64,000 nucleotides of DNA from Paeniglutamicibacter kerguelensis (GTDB lineage: Bacteria; Actinomycetota; Actinomycetes; Actinomycetales; Micrococcaceae), in assembly GCF_017876535.1 (NCBI RefSeq), contig NZ_JAGIOF010000001.1, forward strand, positions 1,364,001 to 1,428,000, written 5' to 3'. Positions within the stretch are counted from its first letter, which is position 1. Each line of letters starts with the position of its first letter. This document shows positions 45,850-54,901 of this stretch, one piece after another. Under the pieces are notes generated by a model. That model saw nothing but the letters and a program-made list of their open reading frames with translations. It searched no databases and was not told the origin of the DNA. A program made the translations under genes and the position numbers.

Positions 45850-46400
45850 GCCAGGACTATGGATCAATATTGGCGGATGAGCCCCAGTTTCTCCGTCGCC
45901 AGCGTTTCAGTCCCGTCAAGCGGGCCTGCAACCAGGAATTGCACTGGATGGTTCCTCGGTATCGCAGTCGGCGGTTGAACCCGACGAAGAGCCACGCGAT
46001 TGAACGCCCAATCAGCTGCTGGTATTGCCGATACCTAATTGTGAAACCAGGAGTCTTGGACCGCGGCCCGGTAGGCACGATGCCGCCAGTGGTGTTAGGT
46101 GAGGACGACCTTGTGCCCATTCGTCGCATTCGTTCATTTATTCCGTACCGGGCGGCCGTTGCACGCGGCCCCAAAGCACACGTTGCCCTAGGAGTTGATC
46201 TTGCGCAGCACCCTGGTGGTGAATCCAGGGTTCGGGTTTCCTGATCGTATTTGAAATCCTTGAGCAAGAATCGCTTGGCGACGGCCGGGTGCAGCGCCTT
46301 GGGCTTCATCACCGCCGTGTGCCCGGCTGTTTTGAGGTTTTCAAGCAAGTCTCAGGGAACGTAGGCCGAATCCCCAAGTGCCGCGATCGTCTACCCTTCC
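45850..46400 (-). pseudogene. IS1182-family transposase remnant
   Basis: Minus-strand frames give ALGDSAYVP-stop-DLLENLKTAGHTAV, MKPKALHPAVAKRFLLKDF and, further down, TIRYRQYQQLIGRSIAWLFV and GFNRRLRYRGTIQCNSWL. This is the C-terminal half of IS1182 transposases (DSAYgs.e.la.L..AGHtaviKP, then vERsIAWL..gnRRLRYRG). An in-frame TGA, frame shifts and the absent N-terminal half show decay. No terminal repeats are recognised. Confidence 0.8.
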
Positions 46401-46528
46401 CGGATGGGTGCGACTGGTAGTTCGGGTTTAGAAGAAACCAGAGGTTCGGACCATCCCGCCCACTCGAAAGCCCCAAACCACGCCCGGAAATCGGACCCGC
46501 AACGGCGGTGCACAGCTAGACTCGAACC

Positions 46529-46852
46529 ATGGAATGGTTGCTCTGGCTCATTGGTGTCCCGGTGGTCTGCCTGCTGCTGCTCTGGGCCGCCTCCAAGTTC
46601 ACCTTCCCGGAAAAATCGGCAGGTTCCAATGGTTCCTCCGGGTTCTTCGATGCCTTGAACGATGTGTACAACCCCTCGTCAACCGCCGCGCGAATGGAAC
46701 TTGACCAGCAAAAACGCAAGATTGTCGAGTCTGCTCAAGGGCAGGACAAGGACCCGCTGGCTGGTTTCCATTTCCGCCCAAATCATCCACCCGGGCCCGG
46801 CGACGGAGCAAGCGATACCTCGCCTAGCGGTGCCGGGACTCCTGGTCCGTGA
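46529..46852 (+). CDS. Small single-pass membrane protein
   Basis: 107 residues with an N-terminal hydrophobic helix (about 4-22, LLWLIGVPVVCLLLLWAAS), then an acidic/polar domain (GFFDALNDVYNPSSTAARM, ELDQQKRKIVESAQ) and a Pro/Gly-rich tail. The family is not recognised. TAGACT 6 bases before the ATG indicates a leaderless mRNA. The stop overlaps the GTG of the hydrolase, so the two are coupled. Confidence 0.75.
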   Translation: MEWLLWLIGVPVVCLLLLWAASKFTFPEKSAGSNGSSGFFDALNDVYNPSSTAARMELDQQKRKIVESAQGQDKDPLAGFHFRPNHPPGPGDGASDTSPSGAGTPGP

Positions 46853-47829
46853 CACCTATCGAAATCTCCTGCGCCGACGGGTACATCCTGCGTGGGCACC
46901 TATTCGAACCGGCCGCCCCGGACGGGCCTGCCAAGGGAGTTGTCGTCATCGCCAGTGCCACCGGGGTGCTGTCCACCTACTACCACCGCTACGCGGCATT
47001 CCTGGCTGGGCACGGATTCACCGCCATCACCTTTGACTACCGCGGCATTGGCGCCTCCGCGCCCGAAAGCCTCAAGGGATTCACGGTCCGCTGGCACGAC
47101 TGGGGCTACCGAGACATCGATGCGGTGCTCGCCTGGGCCCGCACAAACCATCCGGGCCTGCCCCTGCATTATGTCGGCCACAGCTTCGGCGGCTTTGGTG
47201 TGGGGCTCGCCAGGGAGTCCAGACACCTCACCAGGATTCTCACGGTTGGGGCGCAGCACGCCCATTGGCGCGACTACGCGCCCGGGCACCGCGCGGGATT
47301 CTTGTGCCGCTGGCACCTGGCCATGCCCTTGGCCGCGTTGCGCCATGGGTATTTTCCCGGCAGGCAACGTGGCTGGCTGGAAGACCTGCCCCGGGGGGTG
47401 GCGCTGGACTGGGCGCGCAGCCGAAGGGATTTCACCGCGGTGCGCCAGAGGGAAGCAGGCGCCAACATGCGGCGGCACCAACGGGAGCTGACCGCCCAGA
47501 TCCTCGCCGTGGCCGCAACCGATGATCCCTTCGCCACGCCGCGTGCCATGCGGAGGGCCCTGGCCTACACGCCAAATGCGCGGCACCAACTGGCCAGGAT
47601 TTCCCCGCAGGAACTGGACCAGCCGGAACTCGGGCATTTCGCGTTGTTCCACGCGCGCTTTGCCGACACCTTCTGGGTCGACACGCTCGCGTGGCTGGGC
47701 GGCGGCTTGAACCCGTGGGCCCACCCGCTTGAATCGTCGCCCTCGGCCGAGCCGCCGGATATTTCGACGCCAGCATTCTGTGATCGACCTCACCGGCCGG
47801 TGACGCCGAACCCCGCGCTCAACGACTAG
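46849..47829 (+). CDS. Alpha/beta hydrolase
   Basis: A 326-residue serine hydrolase. The oxyanion region is VVVIASATGVLSTYYHRYA. DYRGIGASAP and the nucleophile elbow GHSFGGFG give the catalytic Ser. An acid is likely in AATDDPFATP and the His in LGHFALFH. It resembles the YheT/COG4757 group. It is translationally coupled to the small membrane protein upstream. The substrate is unknown. Confidence 0.82.
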   Translation: MTPIEISCADGYILRGHLFEPAAPDGPAKGVVVIASATGVLSTYYHRYAAFLAGHGFTAITFDYRGIGASAPESLKGFTVRWHDWGYRDIDAVLAWARTNHPGLPLHYVGHSFGGFGVGLARESRHLTRILTVGAQHAHWRDYAPGHRAGFLCRWHLAMPLAALRHGYFPGRQRGWLEDLPRGVALDWARSRRDFTAVRQREAGANMRRHQRELTAQILAVAATDDPFATPRAMRRALAYTPNARHQLARISPQELDQPELGHFALFHARFADTFWVDTLAWLGGGLNPWAHPLESSPSAEPPDISTPAFCDRPHRPVTPNPALND

Positions 47830-47912
47830 AATGGATAGCGGGCTACAGCCCACGGGGAAAGATCCTGATACCCCACACAACCGTTTCTGCAAAGGTGCTT
47901 TTACGGTAGCAA

Positions 47913-47935
47913 CCGGCTCAAGGATCACCAGCCGG
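47913..47935. promoter_or_regulatory. Inverted repeat in the gap leader
   Basis: CCGGCT-N11-AGCCGG lies 20-45 bases before the gap start. It could be an operator or an mRNA hairpin. Confidence 0.3.
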
Positions 47936-47955
47936 CTGAATTGGAAGGATTTTCA

Positions 47956-49416
47956 GTGACCCAGCAGTCTGTCGCAGCCCTACAGGAATGGAGCGGGCGC
48001 GAAGAGCTCGCCGAGGCCATGATTCCGTTGATCGGTCGCCTGTACCGCAACAACAACGTGGTGACCTCCATCTACGGCCGCAAGCTGATCAACCAGTCGG
48101 CCATCAACATCCTCAAGGCACACCGCGTGGTCCGCCGCATCGAGGGTGAAGAGCTCTCCATCGAGCAGACGATGCCGCTGTTGCAGGCCATCGACTCCCT
48201 GAACGTCGGCGCCGTCTCCATCGACCTCGGCCGCATGAACAAGAAGTTCGTCGAATCCGGTTCCACGGACCTCGTTGCCTTCCTCACCGAGGAACTGGGC
48301 GAAAAGGTCGGCCAGGCCGGCGCCACCGACGCCGAGCCGACCGACGTCGTGCTCTACGGCTTCGGCCGCATTGGCCGCCTGCTGGCGCGCATCCTCATCG
48401 AACGCGGCGGCTACGGCCTGCGCCTGCGCGCCATTGTCGTGCGCAAGGGTTCCGACGACGACATCGTCAAGCGCGCCTCGCTGCTGCGCCGCGATTCGGT
48501 CCACGGCCCGTTCGATGGCTCGATCACCGTGGATGAGGAAAAGAACACCATCCTCGCCAACGGCACGCTGATCCAGGTCATCTACTCGAACGACCCGGCC
48601 ACCGTCGACTACACCGAATTCGGCATCAACAACGCGATCGTCGTCGACAACACCGGCCGCTGGCGCGACGAGGCCGGCTTGTCCCAGCACCTGCAGGCCA
48701 AGGGCGTTTCCCGCGTCCTACTCACCGCACCGGGCAAGGGCAACCTGAAGAACATCGTCCACGGCATCAACCACACGGACATCACGGCCGATGACAAGAT
48801 CATCACCGCCGCATCCTGCACAACCAACGCCATCACCCCGGTGCTCAAGGCGCTCAACGACCGCTTCGGCGTGGTGCACGGACATGTCGAGACGGTCCAC
48901 TCGTTCACCAACGACCAGAACCTGATCGACAACTTCCACAAGGGCGAGCGCCGCGGCCGTTCAGCGGCGCTGAACATGGTCATCACCGAGACCGGTGCCG
49001 CCAAGGCAGTTGCCAAGGCCCTTCCGGAACTCGAAGGCAAGCTCACCGGCAACGCCATCCGCGTCCCGACCCCGGACGTATCCATGGCGATCCTGAACCT
49101 GAACCTGGAAATGGCCACGGACAAGGAAGAGCTGAACAACTTCCTGCGCCAGACCTCGCTGGGTGCCGAGCTGCACAAGCAGATCGACTACATCGATTCG
49201 CCCGAGGTCGTCTCCACCGACTTCGTCGGCTCGCGCCGCGCCGGCATCGTTGACGGCCTGGCCACCATCGCCACCGGCAAGAACGCCGTCGTCTACGTCT
49301 GGTACGACAACGAATTCGGCTACTCCTGCCAGGTGGTCCGCGTCATCGAAACGATGGCCGGCACCCACCCGGTGGCCGTTCCGGCCATCGCCGCAACCCA
49401 GACCCTCAGCGTCTAG
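47956..49416 (+). CDS. gap: Glyceraldehyde-3-phosphate dehydrogenase, long (about 490-residue) type
   Basis: A 486-residue enzyme of central carbon metabolism. An N-terminal extension of about 125 residues (QEWSGREELAEAMIPLIGRL, SIYGRKLINQSAINILKAHR) precedes the NAD-binding fold (VLYGFGRIGRLLARIL). Catalytic Cys is in AASCTTNAITPV, followed by VHSFTNDQNLID, RRGRSAALNMVITETGAA and YVWYDNEFGYSCQV. This long form is found in corynebacteria and Micrococcaceae as a second Gap. The start GTG has GGAAGGA upstream. Confidence 0.95.
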   Translation: MTQQSVAALQEWSGREELAEAMIPLIGRLYRNNNVVTSIYGRKLINQSAINILKAHRVVRRIEGEELSIEQTMPLLQAIDSLNVGAVSIDLGRMNKKFVESGSTDLVAFLTEELGEKVGQAGATDAEPTDVVLYGFGRIGRLLARILIERGGYGLRLRAIVVRKGSDDDIVKRASLLRRDSVHGPFDGSITVDEEKNTILANGTLIQVIYSNDPATVDYTEFGINNAIVVDNTGRWRDEAGLSQHLQAKGVSRVLLTAPGKGNLKNIVHGINHTDITADDKIITAASCTTNAITPVLKALNDRFGVVHGHVETVHSFTNDQNLIDNFHKGERRGRSAALNMVITETGAAKAVAKALPELEGKLTGNAIRVPTPDVSMAILNLNLEMATDKEELNNFLRQTSLGAELHKQIDYIDSPEVVSTDFVGSRRAGIVDGLATIATGKNAVVYVWYDNEFGYSCQVVRVIETMAGTHPVAVPAIAATQTLSV

Positions 49417-49432
49417 GTTTCCGCGCCGCCGT

Positions 49433-49477
49433 GAAGCGGGCCGCACCCTTCGATTTTCGATCGGTGCGGCCCGCTTC
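49433..49477 (+). terminator. Terminator of gap
   Basis: Perfect 15-bp stem GAAGCGGGCCGCACC / GGTGCGGCCCGCTTC. Confidence 0.85.
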
Positions 49478-49559
49478 CGCGTTTAACGCCCGGGCCGCGA
49501 TGGGTCGGGTTTGCGCGGCAGGGGCTGCCGGCGCGGGTTTTCGCGGCTAGGGTTTGACC

Positions 49560-50090
49560 ATGAATGCCCAACGACAGGCCAGGTACGCCGGTGCGCGGCC
49601 CGCCGGCGTACTACTTCGGCGCAGCTGGCTGCTCTTGACGACGGCCGCCGTCTGCCTGGGTTTGCCGTTGCTCGCCTCCTGCTCCACGAATCCAGGTGCG
49701 AATACCGCCGCCGAACCGGGCGACGGCAGCAATCCGCCGCTGGTGCTAAGGCTCTCCGAAAGCGACCCGCGGTTCATCCACACGAACGCGGCCATGGGCG
49801 GCGCATCGATGCAGGAACAGTTGGCCGGGACACTGATCGTGGGGCGGGGTGATTGCCTGGGCGTCGCCACCGACAAGGGGACCGCGATCCCCGCATTCCC
49901 GCAAACGGCGGTGCTGCTGGACGGCGGGCGGCCCGGCATCGACATACAGGGCCGTCAATACCGGGTGGGAGACCAGGTTTCCTTTGGCGGGGGACTGGCG
50001 GTGCTGGGCGAGGTGGAGTTGCGCACCCTGGCGCCATGCCTTGGCGCGAGCGACACCGATATCTTCCTCATCCAGTCCCTCGGACCGTGA
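49560..50090 (+). CDS. Predicted lipoprotein of unknown function
   Basis: 176 residues. The signal sequence has a basic N-region, a hydrophobic LLLTTAAVCLGLPL core and a lipobox LLASC-S near residue 42. The mature part is small and beta-rich (GTLIVGRGDCLGVATD, GIDIQGRQYRVGDQVSFGGG, LAPCLGASDTDIFLI) with two cysteines. TAGGGT 6 bases before the ATG suggests a leaderless mRNA. The acyltransferase-like gene converges from the other side. Confidence 0.8.
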   Translation: MNAQRQARYAGARPAGVLLRRSWLLLTTAAVCLGLPLLASCSTNPGANTAAEPGDGSNPPLVLRLSESDPRFIHTNAAMGGASMQEQLAGTLIVGRGDCLGVATDKGTAIPAFPQTAVLLDGGRPGIDIQGRQYRVGDQVSFGGGLAVLGEVELRTLAPCLGASDTDIFLIQSLGP

Positions 50091-50136
50091 GCGGACGCCG
50101 AAAGAACCCCGGCAACGGCCCGGGAACTGGAAGGCG

Positions 50137-50976
50137 TCAGGCGCCGGACTCGGGCCACGCGCAGACGCCCTTGCCGACCTGCCAGGTGCCGCCGGCGTCG
50201 ATGCGCTCGAGCACCAGGCGCTGCAGCGAGGATTCGCGCGGCAACGTCGTCGGTTCCGCGTCCGCGGGCGCCCGGAACGTGAAGTAGAGCGCGTCCTTGG
50301 GTTCGTTGCGCAGCTCCACGTTGGAGAACCGCGCGGCGAATTTCGCCATGTTCGATGCCGGAAGGCCCGCTGAAAGGTGCGGATCCAGCAGCCAGGAGTC
50401 GCAAGAGGCGTGGTCGATCCGGGCGTCGGGGAATTGGCGCGCAAAGAACACCGCCGCCAGTGCCAGGGACTCGTCCACCGAGGCCGGGTCCAGCGGACCG
50501 TCCTCGGGAATGTGCAGGCCGATGACCCACGGGCCCTTGGCCGTCTCGCGGTGCAGGTGGAATTGCAGGCGCCCCAGCCGGAAGAGCAATCCGGAGAGGT
50601 GCAGCACCAGCCACCACCAGGTGTCCATCCCGAAGCCCCCGTAGGTCCGCCGGTGCAGCTCCATCTGCTTGCCGATGTCGGCGAACGTCGCCTCGATCAC
50701 CGCGGGGGAGACGCCGGAGCGCTCCAGGCGTTCGGCCGCCACGGGGGCGAAGCGGAGGATGGCCTCGATCCACCGCTGCTCGTCGACCCCGTCGAGATGC
50801 TTGAGCTCCGGCGCCGCGGCATCGCCCCAGCGGGCGTCGATGGATTCCAGGGCGCGCTGCGTTCCGGAGTCGGCCGGCGTGCCCAGCATCAGGGTGCAGG
50901 CCTGCCGGTCGGCGGCCGGGATCGCGCACAGGTCGAGGATTGCGGCTGCAACTTCAGGGCCATGGGTGACGGTCAT
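50137..50976 (-). CDS. DUF5596 family protein (acyltransferase-like)
   Basis: A 279-residue soluble protein. The N-terminal half is helical (ALESIDARWGDAAAPELKHL, WIEAILRFAPVAAERLE). The second half contains GFGMDTWWWLVLHLSGLLFR, LGRLQFHLHRE, WVIGLHIPEDGPLDPASVDESL and CDSWLLDPHLSAGLPASNMAKF. These match a family of actinobacterial acyltransferase-domain proteins next to def. The reaction is unknown. ATG 50976 is chosen; an in-frame start at 51006 is possible. Confidence 0.7.
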   Translation of the reverse strand: MTVTHGPEVAAAILDLCAIPAADRQACTLMLGTPADSGTQRALESIDARWGDAAAPELKHLDGVDEQRWIEAILRFAPVAAERLERSGVSPAVIEATFADIGKQMELHRRTYGGFGMDTWWWLVLHLSGLLFRLGRLQFHLHRETAKGPWVIGLHIPEDGPLDPASVDESLALAAVFFARQFPDARIDHASCDSWLLDPHLSAGLPASNMAKFAARFSNVELRNEPKDALYFTFRAPADAEPTTLPRESSLQRLVLERIDAGGTWQVGKGVCAWPESGA

Positions 50977-51108
50977 CGAATCGGAGGTTCCTGGTTCTGT
51001 GCACAAGCGCGGATGGGTAGGTGCAGGTTCCGGTGCCCGTTGCGGGGCTGGCCGGAAACCTGCGGGCAGAAACCGGCGGACGAAAACCGGGGGGAGGGAA
51101 GGCGGGGC

Positions 51109-51681
51109 CTAGTGCCCGAACGGGTCCTCGTCGGTGCCCGGCAGCCAGGTCAGCCCCGGAACGCCCCATTCGAGGGACTTCTTGGCCTTCTTCCAGCGCT
51201 TGGCCCACTTGTCGTTGAGCTTGTCCACGTACAGGTAACCGTCCAGGTGGTCGTACTCGTGTTGCATGATGCGCGCGAACCAGCCGGTGGCGTCGAAGGA
51301 GACCGGGTTGCCGTCGCCGTCGAAGCCCTCCACGCGGGCGAACTCGGCGCGCTTGAGCGGGAAGTTCAGCGCGGGGGCCGAGAGGCAGCCCTCGACGTCG
51401 TCATCCGGGTCCGGGTTGGCCTGGGAAACCTTCGAGAGCGTGAGGCGCGGATTGACCACGACGCCGCGGGTCGGCGCGTTGTCCTCGTGCTCGTACTCGT
51501 AGGTGAAGATGCGCAGTCCGACGCCCACCTGCGGGGCGGCAAGGCCCACGGCGTTGGCCGCGTCCATGGTCTCGAACATGTCGGCGATCAGTTCGCGCAG
51601 CTCGTCGTTGAACTCCGTGACTTCCTTGGCACGGGTGTGCAGCACGGGTTCGCCGTAGATGGTGACTGGACGGATGCTCAA
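51109..51681 (-). CDS. def: Peptide deformylase
   Basis: A 190-residue metalloenzyme that removes the formyl group from nascent proteins. Motif 1 is AVGLAAPQVG, motif 2 is EGCLSAP (usual EGCLSVP or EGCLSxP) and motif 3 is QHEYDHLDG with the metal His pair and catalytic Glu. The C-terminal basic extension (DKWAKRWKKAKKSLEWG) is typical of actinobacterial forms. AGGAGCAAG precedes the start. Confidence 0.96.
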   Translation of the reverse strand: MSIRPVTIYGEPVLHTRAKEVTEFNDELRELIADMFETMDAANAVGLAAPQVGVGLRIFTYEYEHEDNAPTRGVVVNPRLTLSKVSQANPDPDDDVEGCLSAPALNFPLKRAEFARVEGFDGDGNPVSFDATGWFARIMQHEYDHLDGYLYVDKLNDKWAKRWKKAKKSLEWGVPGLTWLPGTDEDPFGH

Positions 51682-51765
51682 GACTTGCTCCTTGTGATGA
51701 TGTGCCGGCCGGCGTGTGATGCGGCCGAAGGTGGTGATTTTCTGTCCCGCGAGGTGCAGGGCCGG

Positions 51766-52926
51766 CTAGGACCCCGTGCCCAGGGAACGGCCGATGCTTT
51801 CGCGCATGATCTCGCTGGTGCCGCCGAAGATCGTCAGCAGGCGGGCGGCGAGGAACGACTGGGCGATCGGGTACTCGAGGATGTAGCCGTAGCCGCCGTG
51901 GATCTGCAGGGCGCGGTCGCTGACCGACTTTGCACGCTCGGATGCCCACAATTTCACCTGCGCGGCCTCGATCTCATCGAGTTCCCCGTCGTTGAACGCG
52001 AGGACCGCGCGGTCGACGTATCCCTCGGTGACCTCGACCTCGGTCAACAGGTCGGCCAGCACAAACCGGGTGTTCTGGAACTGCAGCAGGCTGTCCCCGA
52101 ACGCGTGGCGGTCCGTGGCGTACTGCAGGGCCTGGTTGTAGGAGGCGCGGGCCACGGCGGAAGCGGCAACGGCGATGGCCAGGCGCGCCTGGGGCAGCTG
52201 TTCCTTCACGTAGCGCAGGCCGGCACCGAGTTCGCCGATCAGGTCGGCACCCGGCACCCGAACCTCGTCGAAGAAGAGCTCGGCGGTGTCCGAGGCCTTC
52301 ACACCCATCTTGTCCAGCTGGTTGCCCGGGGTGTAGCCCTCGGCCTTGCCCACCATGAACAGGGAATAGGAGTCGGCGTTGCCGCGGCCGGTGCCGCCGT
52401 CGGTGCGGGCCAGCACCACCGAGGCGTCGCCGGTGACACCGTTGCCGATGAACGTCTTCTGGCCGGTGACCAGCCAGTCATCGCCGTCGCGGACCGCCTT
52501 GGTGCGCACGCCGCGCAGGTCGGATCCGCAGCCGGGTTCGGTCAGGGCACAGGAAGTGACGATGGAGCCGTCGGCCATGCCGGGCAGCCACTTGGTCTTC
52601 AGCTCGTCCGAGCCGTAGTTCAGAAGGTAGGGGAGCACCAGGTCGTCGTGCAGGTGGAAGGCCAGGGCGACACCCAGGTGGCCGGCGGCAACGAATTCCT
52701 CGTCCATCACCGTGCGGAAGCGGTAGTCGTCGATGCCCATGCCGCCGAATTCCTCGGGGATGGCCAGGCCCAGCAGGCCCGCCTCGCCGGCGGCGCTCCA
52801 CATGCTGCGCGGCATCTGGTGTGCGGCGTCCCATTTTGCGTAGTGCGGGGAGAGCTCACGGACGTTGAACTCGGTGGCAAGTTCGCGGAAATGCTCGTGG
52901 TCTTCTTCGAAGAGTGTGCGTTTCAT
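51766..52926 (-). CDS. Acyl-CoA dehydrogenase
   Basis: A 386-residue FAD enzyme of fatty-acid or branched-chain acyl-CoA oxidation. Signatures are CALTEPGCGSDLRG, the middle-domain WLVTGQKTFIGNGVTGD, QNTRFVLADLLTEVEV and QIHGGYGYILEYPIAQSFLA, ending IFGGTSEIMRESIGRSL. It is monocistronic, and chain-length specificity cannot be told. Confidence 0.93.
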   Translation of the reverse strand: MKRTLFEEDHEHFRELATEFNVRELSPHYAKWDAAHQMPRSMWSAAGEAGLLGLAIPEEFGGMGIDDYRFRTVMDEEFVAAGHLGVALAFHLHDDLVLPYLLNYGSDELKTKWLPGMADGSIVTSCALTEPGCGSDLRGVRTKAVRDGDDWLVTGQKTFIGNGVTGDASVVLARTDGGTGRGNADSYSLFMVGKAEGYTPGNQLDKMGVKASDTAELFFDEVRVPGADLIGELGAGLRYVKEQLPQARLAIAVAASAVARASYNQALQYATDRHAFGDSLLQFQNTRFVLADLLTEVEVTEGYVDRAVLAFNDGELDEIEAAQVKLWASERAKSVSDRALQIHGGYGYILEYPIAQSFLAARLLTIFGGTSEIMRESIGRSLGTGS

Positions 52927-53040
52927 CTGTGACTACCCTCTCTGCCGTGGGCCGGGGGTCGGATTCCCGTCCACATTCAATTGTCCGTATGGTCCCGCCC
53001 GCATGCGCGGTGCAATTCATGTAGTGCCCGGGTATGGGAA

Positions 53041-53070
53041 AAGCCGCTCCGGATAAATCCGGAGCGGCTT
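53041..53070 (-). terminator. Terminator downstream of tRNA-His
   Basis: 13-bp stem AAGCCGCTCCGGA / TCCGGAGCGGCTT with loop TAAA, just after the tRNA-His 3' end on the minus strand. Confidence 0.88.
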
Positions 53071-53073
53071 CAT

Positions 53074-53150
53074 TGGGGTGAGTAACGGGGATTGAACCCG
53101 CGACCTTCTGGACCACAACCAGACGCTCTGCCAACTGAGCTATACCCACC
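53074..53150 (-). tRNA. tRNA-His(GTG)
   Basis: On the minus strand: extra G-1 with C73, acceptor GTGGGTA/TACTCAC, D-arm AGCTCAGTTGGCAGAGC, anticodon loop TTGTGGT (anticodon GTG), T-arm GCGGGTTCAATCCC and an encoded CCA. Confidence 0.96.
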
Positions 53151-53290
53151 AAGTTCGCCGTGAGGCTAGTTGCTTCGGCCTTCCGAACTTTCATCCGAAC
53201 CGCTTGGCAACGAGAACTATCTTACACACACTTTGGGGTGCAGTGCCAACTCGGAATGCCCCCTTTTGCATGTGTTCTGCGACACATGCC

Positions 53291-53908
53291 CTAGTCGGCG
53301 GGTTTTTCGGCCACGATGCGTGCGGCGATTGCCTTTGCCTCCGCCGAATCCGGGCCCGGCGCAGGAACCATGACGGCGGCCCGGTAGTACTTCAATTCGT
53401 CGATGGAATCCTTGATGTCGCCCAGGGCGCGGTGGTTGCCGGTCTTGGCGGGTGCCTGGAAGAAGGCTCGCGGGTACCAGCGGCGGGCGAGCTCCTTGAT
53501 GGTGGAGACATCAAGGATGCGGTAGTGCAGGTGGTCGATGACCTGGGGCATGTCGCGCACCAGGAAGGTCTTGTCCGTTCCGACCGAGTTGCCGGCCAGC
53601 AGGGCCTTGTTGGCTTCGGGGGCGTAGGAGCGGATGTAGTCCATGACGATCTTCGTCGCTTCTTCCATGGACAGGCCGGCGTCGAGCTCTTCGATCAGCC
53701 CGCTTGCCACGTGCATGTTGCGCACGAAGTCGTTCATCTGGTCCATGGCCTCGGCCGACGGCTTGATCACCACGCTGACACCCTCACCGAGGACGTTTAG
53801 TTCCGCATCGGTCACCAGGACCGCAACTTCGATCAAGGCGTCGTGTTCCAGGCTCAGGCCCGTCATCTCGCAGTCGATCCATACAATTTTTTCAGCTGAA
53901 ATAGGCAC
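53291..53908 (-). CDS. orn: Oligoribonuclease
   Basis: A 205-residue DEDDh 3'-5' exonuclease that degrades di- and short oligoribonucleotides. ExoI has the Asp/Glu pair in VWIDCEMTGL, the middle is GNSVGTDKTFLVRDMP, and ExoIII is HRALGDIKDSIDELKYYR. The start GTG 53908 has no ribosome site, but TAAATT lies 7 bases upstream, so it is leaderless. It is monocistronic. Confidence 0.95.
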   Translation of the reverse strand: MPISAEKIVWIDCEMTGLSLEHDALIEVAVLVTDAELNVLGEGVSVVIKPSAEAMDQMNDFVRNMHVASGLIEELDAGLSMEEATKIVMDYIRSYAPEANKALLAGNSVGTDKTFLVRDMPQVIDHLHYRILDVSTIKELARRWYPRAFFQAPAKTGNHRALGDIKDSIDELKYYRAAVMVPAPGPDSAEAKAIAARIVAEKPAD

Positions 53909-53921
53909 AGGCCCCAATTTA

Positions 53922-54245
53922 CCTGATGGGTGCGGCATTCCCCCGTTGCGGATCTGGGGCGGAGTTCTTAGGTGCGGGTGAAAGCCATGACAGTTACTGA
54001 CCGTCTACTTGCTGGCTGGTGCCGGTCCCTGGCTGCGCCCCGCAGAAGGGCCAATCCGTGGTGACCGGGTTGATGCCCACGGCGCACCCGGCGCGAGCGC
54101 CCGGATCTCGCGCCCGAACCCAAGCAACGTTAAGGTCTACCTGGATTCCTTGTCATGCGGCACTCAACCAGCATCCACAAGTCCGACCATGTCGTCGGCC
54201 GTAGGGTGACCAGCCAGGCCCGACGACTCCGCCGGGAGATGGGAA
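53922..54245. other. Intergenic stretch without visible gene
   Basis: No frame has a ribosome site or family features. Confidence 0.4.
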
Positions 54246-54282
54246 GAGCGGCTCCCGGGAAACAAACTTCCGGAAGCCGCTC
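54246..54282 (-). terminator. Hairpin downstream of the small membrane protein gene
   Basis: GAGCGGCT / AGCCGCTC with partly paired inner bases, on the 3' side of the minus-strand gene at 54320. Confidence 0.55.
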
Positions 54283-54319
54283 GACTCTGTTCATTGCCGA
54301 CCCGTCCTGCATGGAAGGG

Positions 54320-54535
54320 TCAGGAGCGGGTTGAGCTCGATGAGCCCGATACGCCCAAGAACCAGATCAGGGAGAACACCGCCAGACAGGTTCCCGCCAG
54401 CGCGATCGCCGCGTTGGTGGCCATTCCCAGTGCTGGGGCGGAGAAGCCGAGCAGCACCGCCAGGAATGCGCCCCAACCCAGCATGCCGTGGTTGCGCGTG
54501 GGTGTGGAAGCTGGAGCCTTGGCTCGTCGGCCCAT
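54320..54535 (-). CDS. Small two-helix membrane protein
   Basis: 71 residues: a basic N-terminus (GRRAKAPASTPTRNHG), helix 1 (WGAFLAVLLGFSAPALGMA), helix 2 (IALAGTCLAVFSLIWFLGV) and a Ser-rich tail. The start ATG has GGGGAT upstream. The longer frame continuing upstream looks like an antisense shadow. The family is not recognised. Confidence 0.6.
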   Translation of the reverse strand: MGRRAKAPASTPTRNHGMLGWGAFLAVLLGFSAPALGMATNAAIALAGTCLAVFSLIWFLGVSGSSSSTRS

Positions 54536-54901
54536 GAAGGGAATCCCCGTTTCTGCTGTGTGTTTGGTGTTTGGTGGTCCCGGCGGCGCCTGCACGCCGG
54601 GATCGACCGGAGTCCGGGCACGGCGTCCCGAGACAATGTCCGCGATTGTGTCCGTGTCCGTGGGCGGTGGGCCCGTTTGGTCGAATCCAAGCCTATGCGC
54701 AGTGGCCGGCGGAAGCCCGCCAGCCACGCCAAGTCCATGTGAGCTGCGGCGCAACCGCAGGCCGCATCCGGGGAATTGGGAGTTTCCGGTGCTAGGATCG
54801 GACTTGATTTTTCGCAGGATTGGGCGATCTTTCGCGCCCCGGCGCCGGTTGCGCCGGCGAGCAAATGGCGCACCAAGGCGGATGTAAGGAGAAGGGGCCA
54901 G
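54536..54901. other. Divergent intergenic region before the glycosyltransferase operon
   Basis: No gene is visible. It must contain the divergent promoters for the small membrane protein and the mannosyltransferase operon, but no convincing -35/-10 pair was identified. Confidence 0.35.

Noticed and set aside
50377..52932. An 851-codon open frame on the plus strand
   Set aside because: It is antisense to the DUF5596, def and acyl-CoA dehydrogenase genes, all with clear motifs. Long shadow frames are expected at this GC content.
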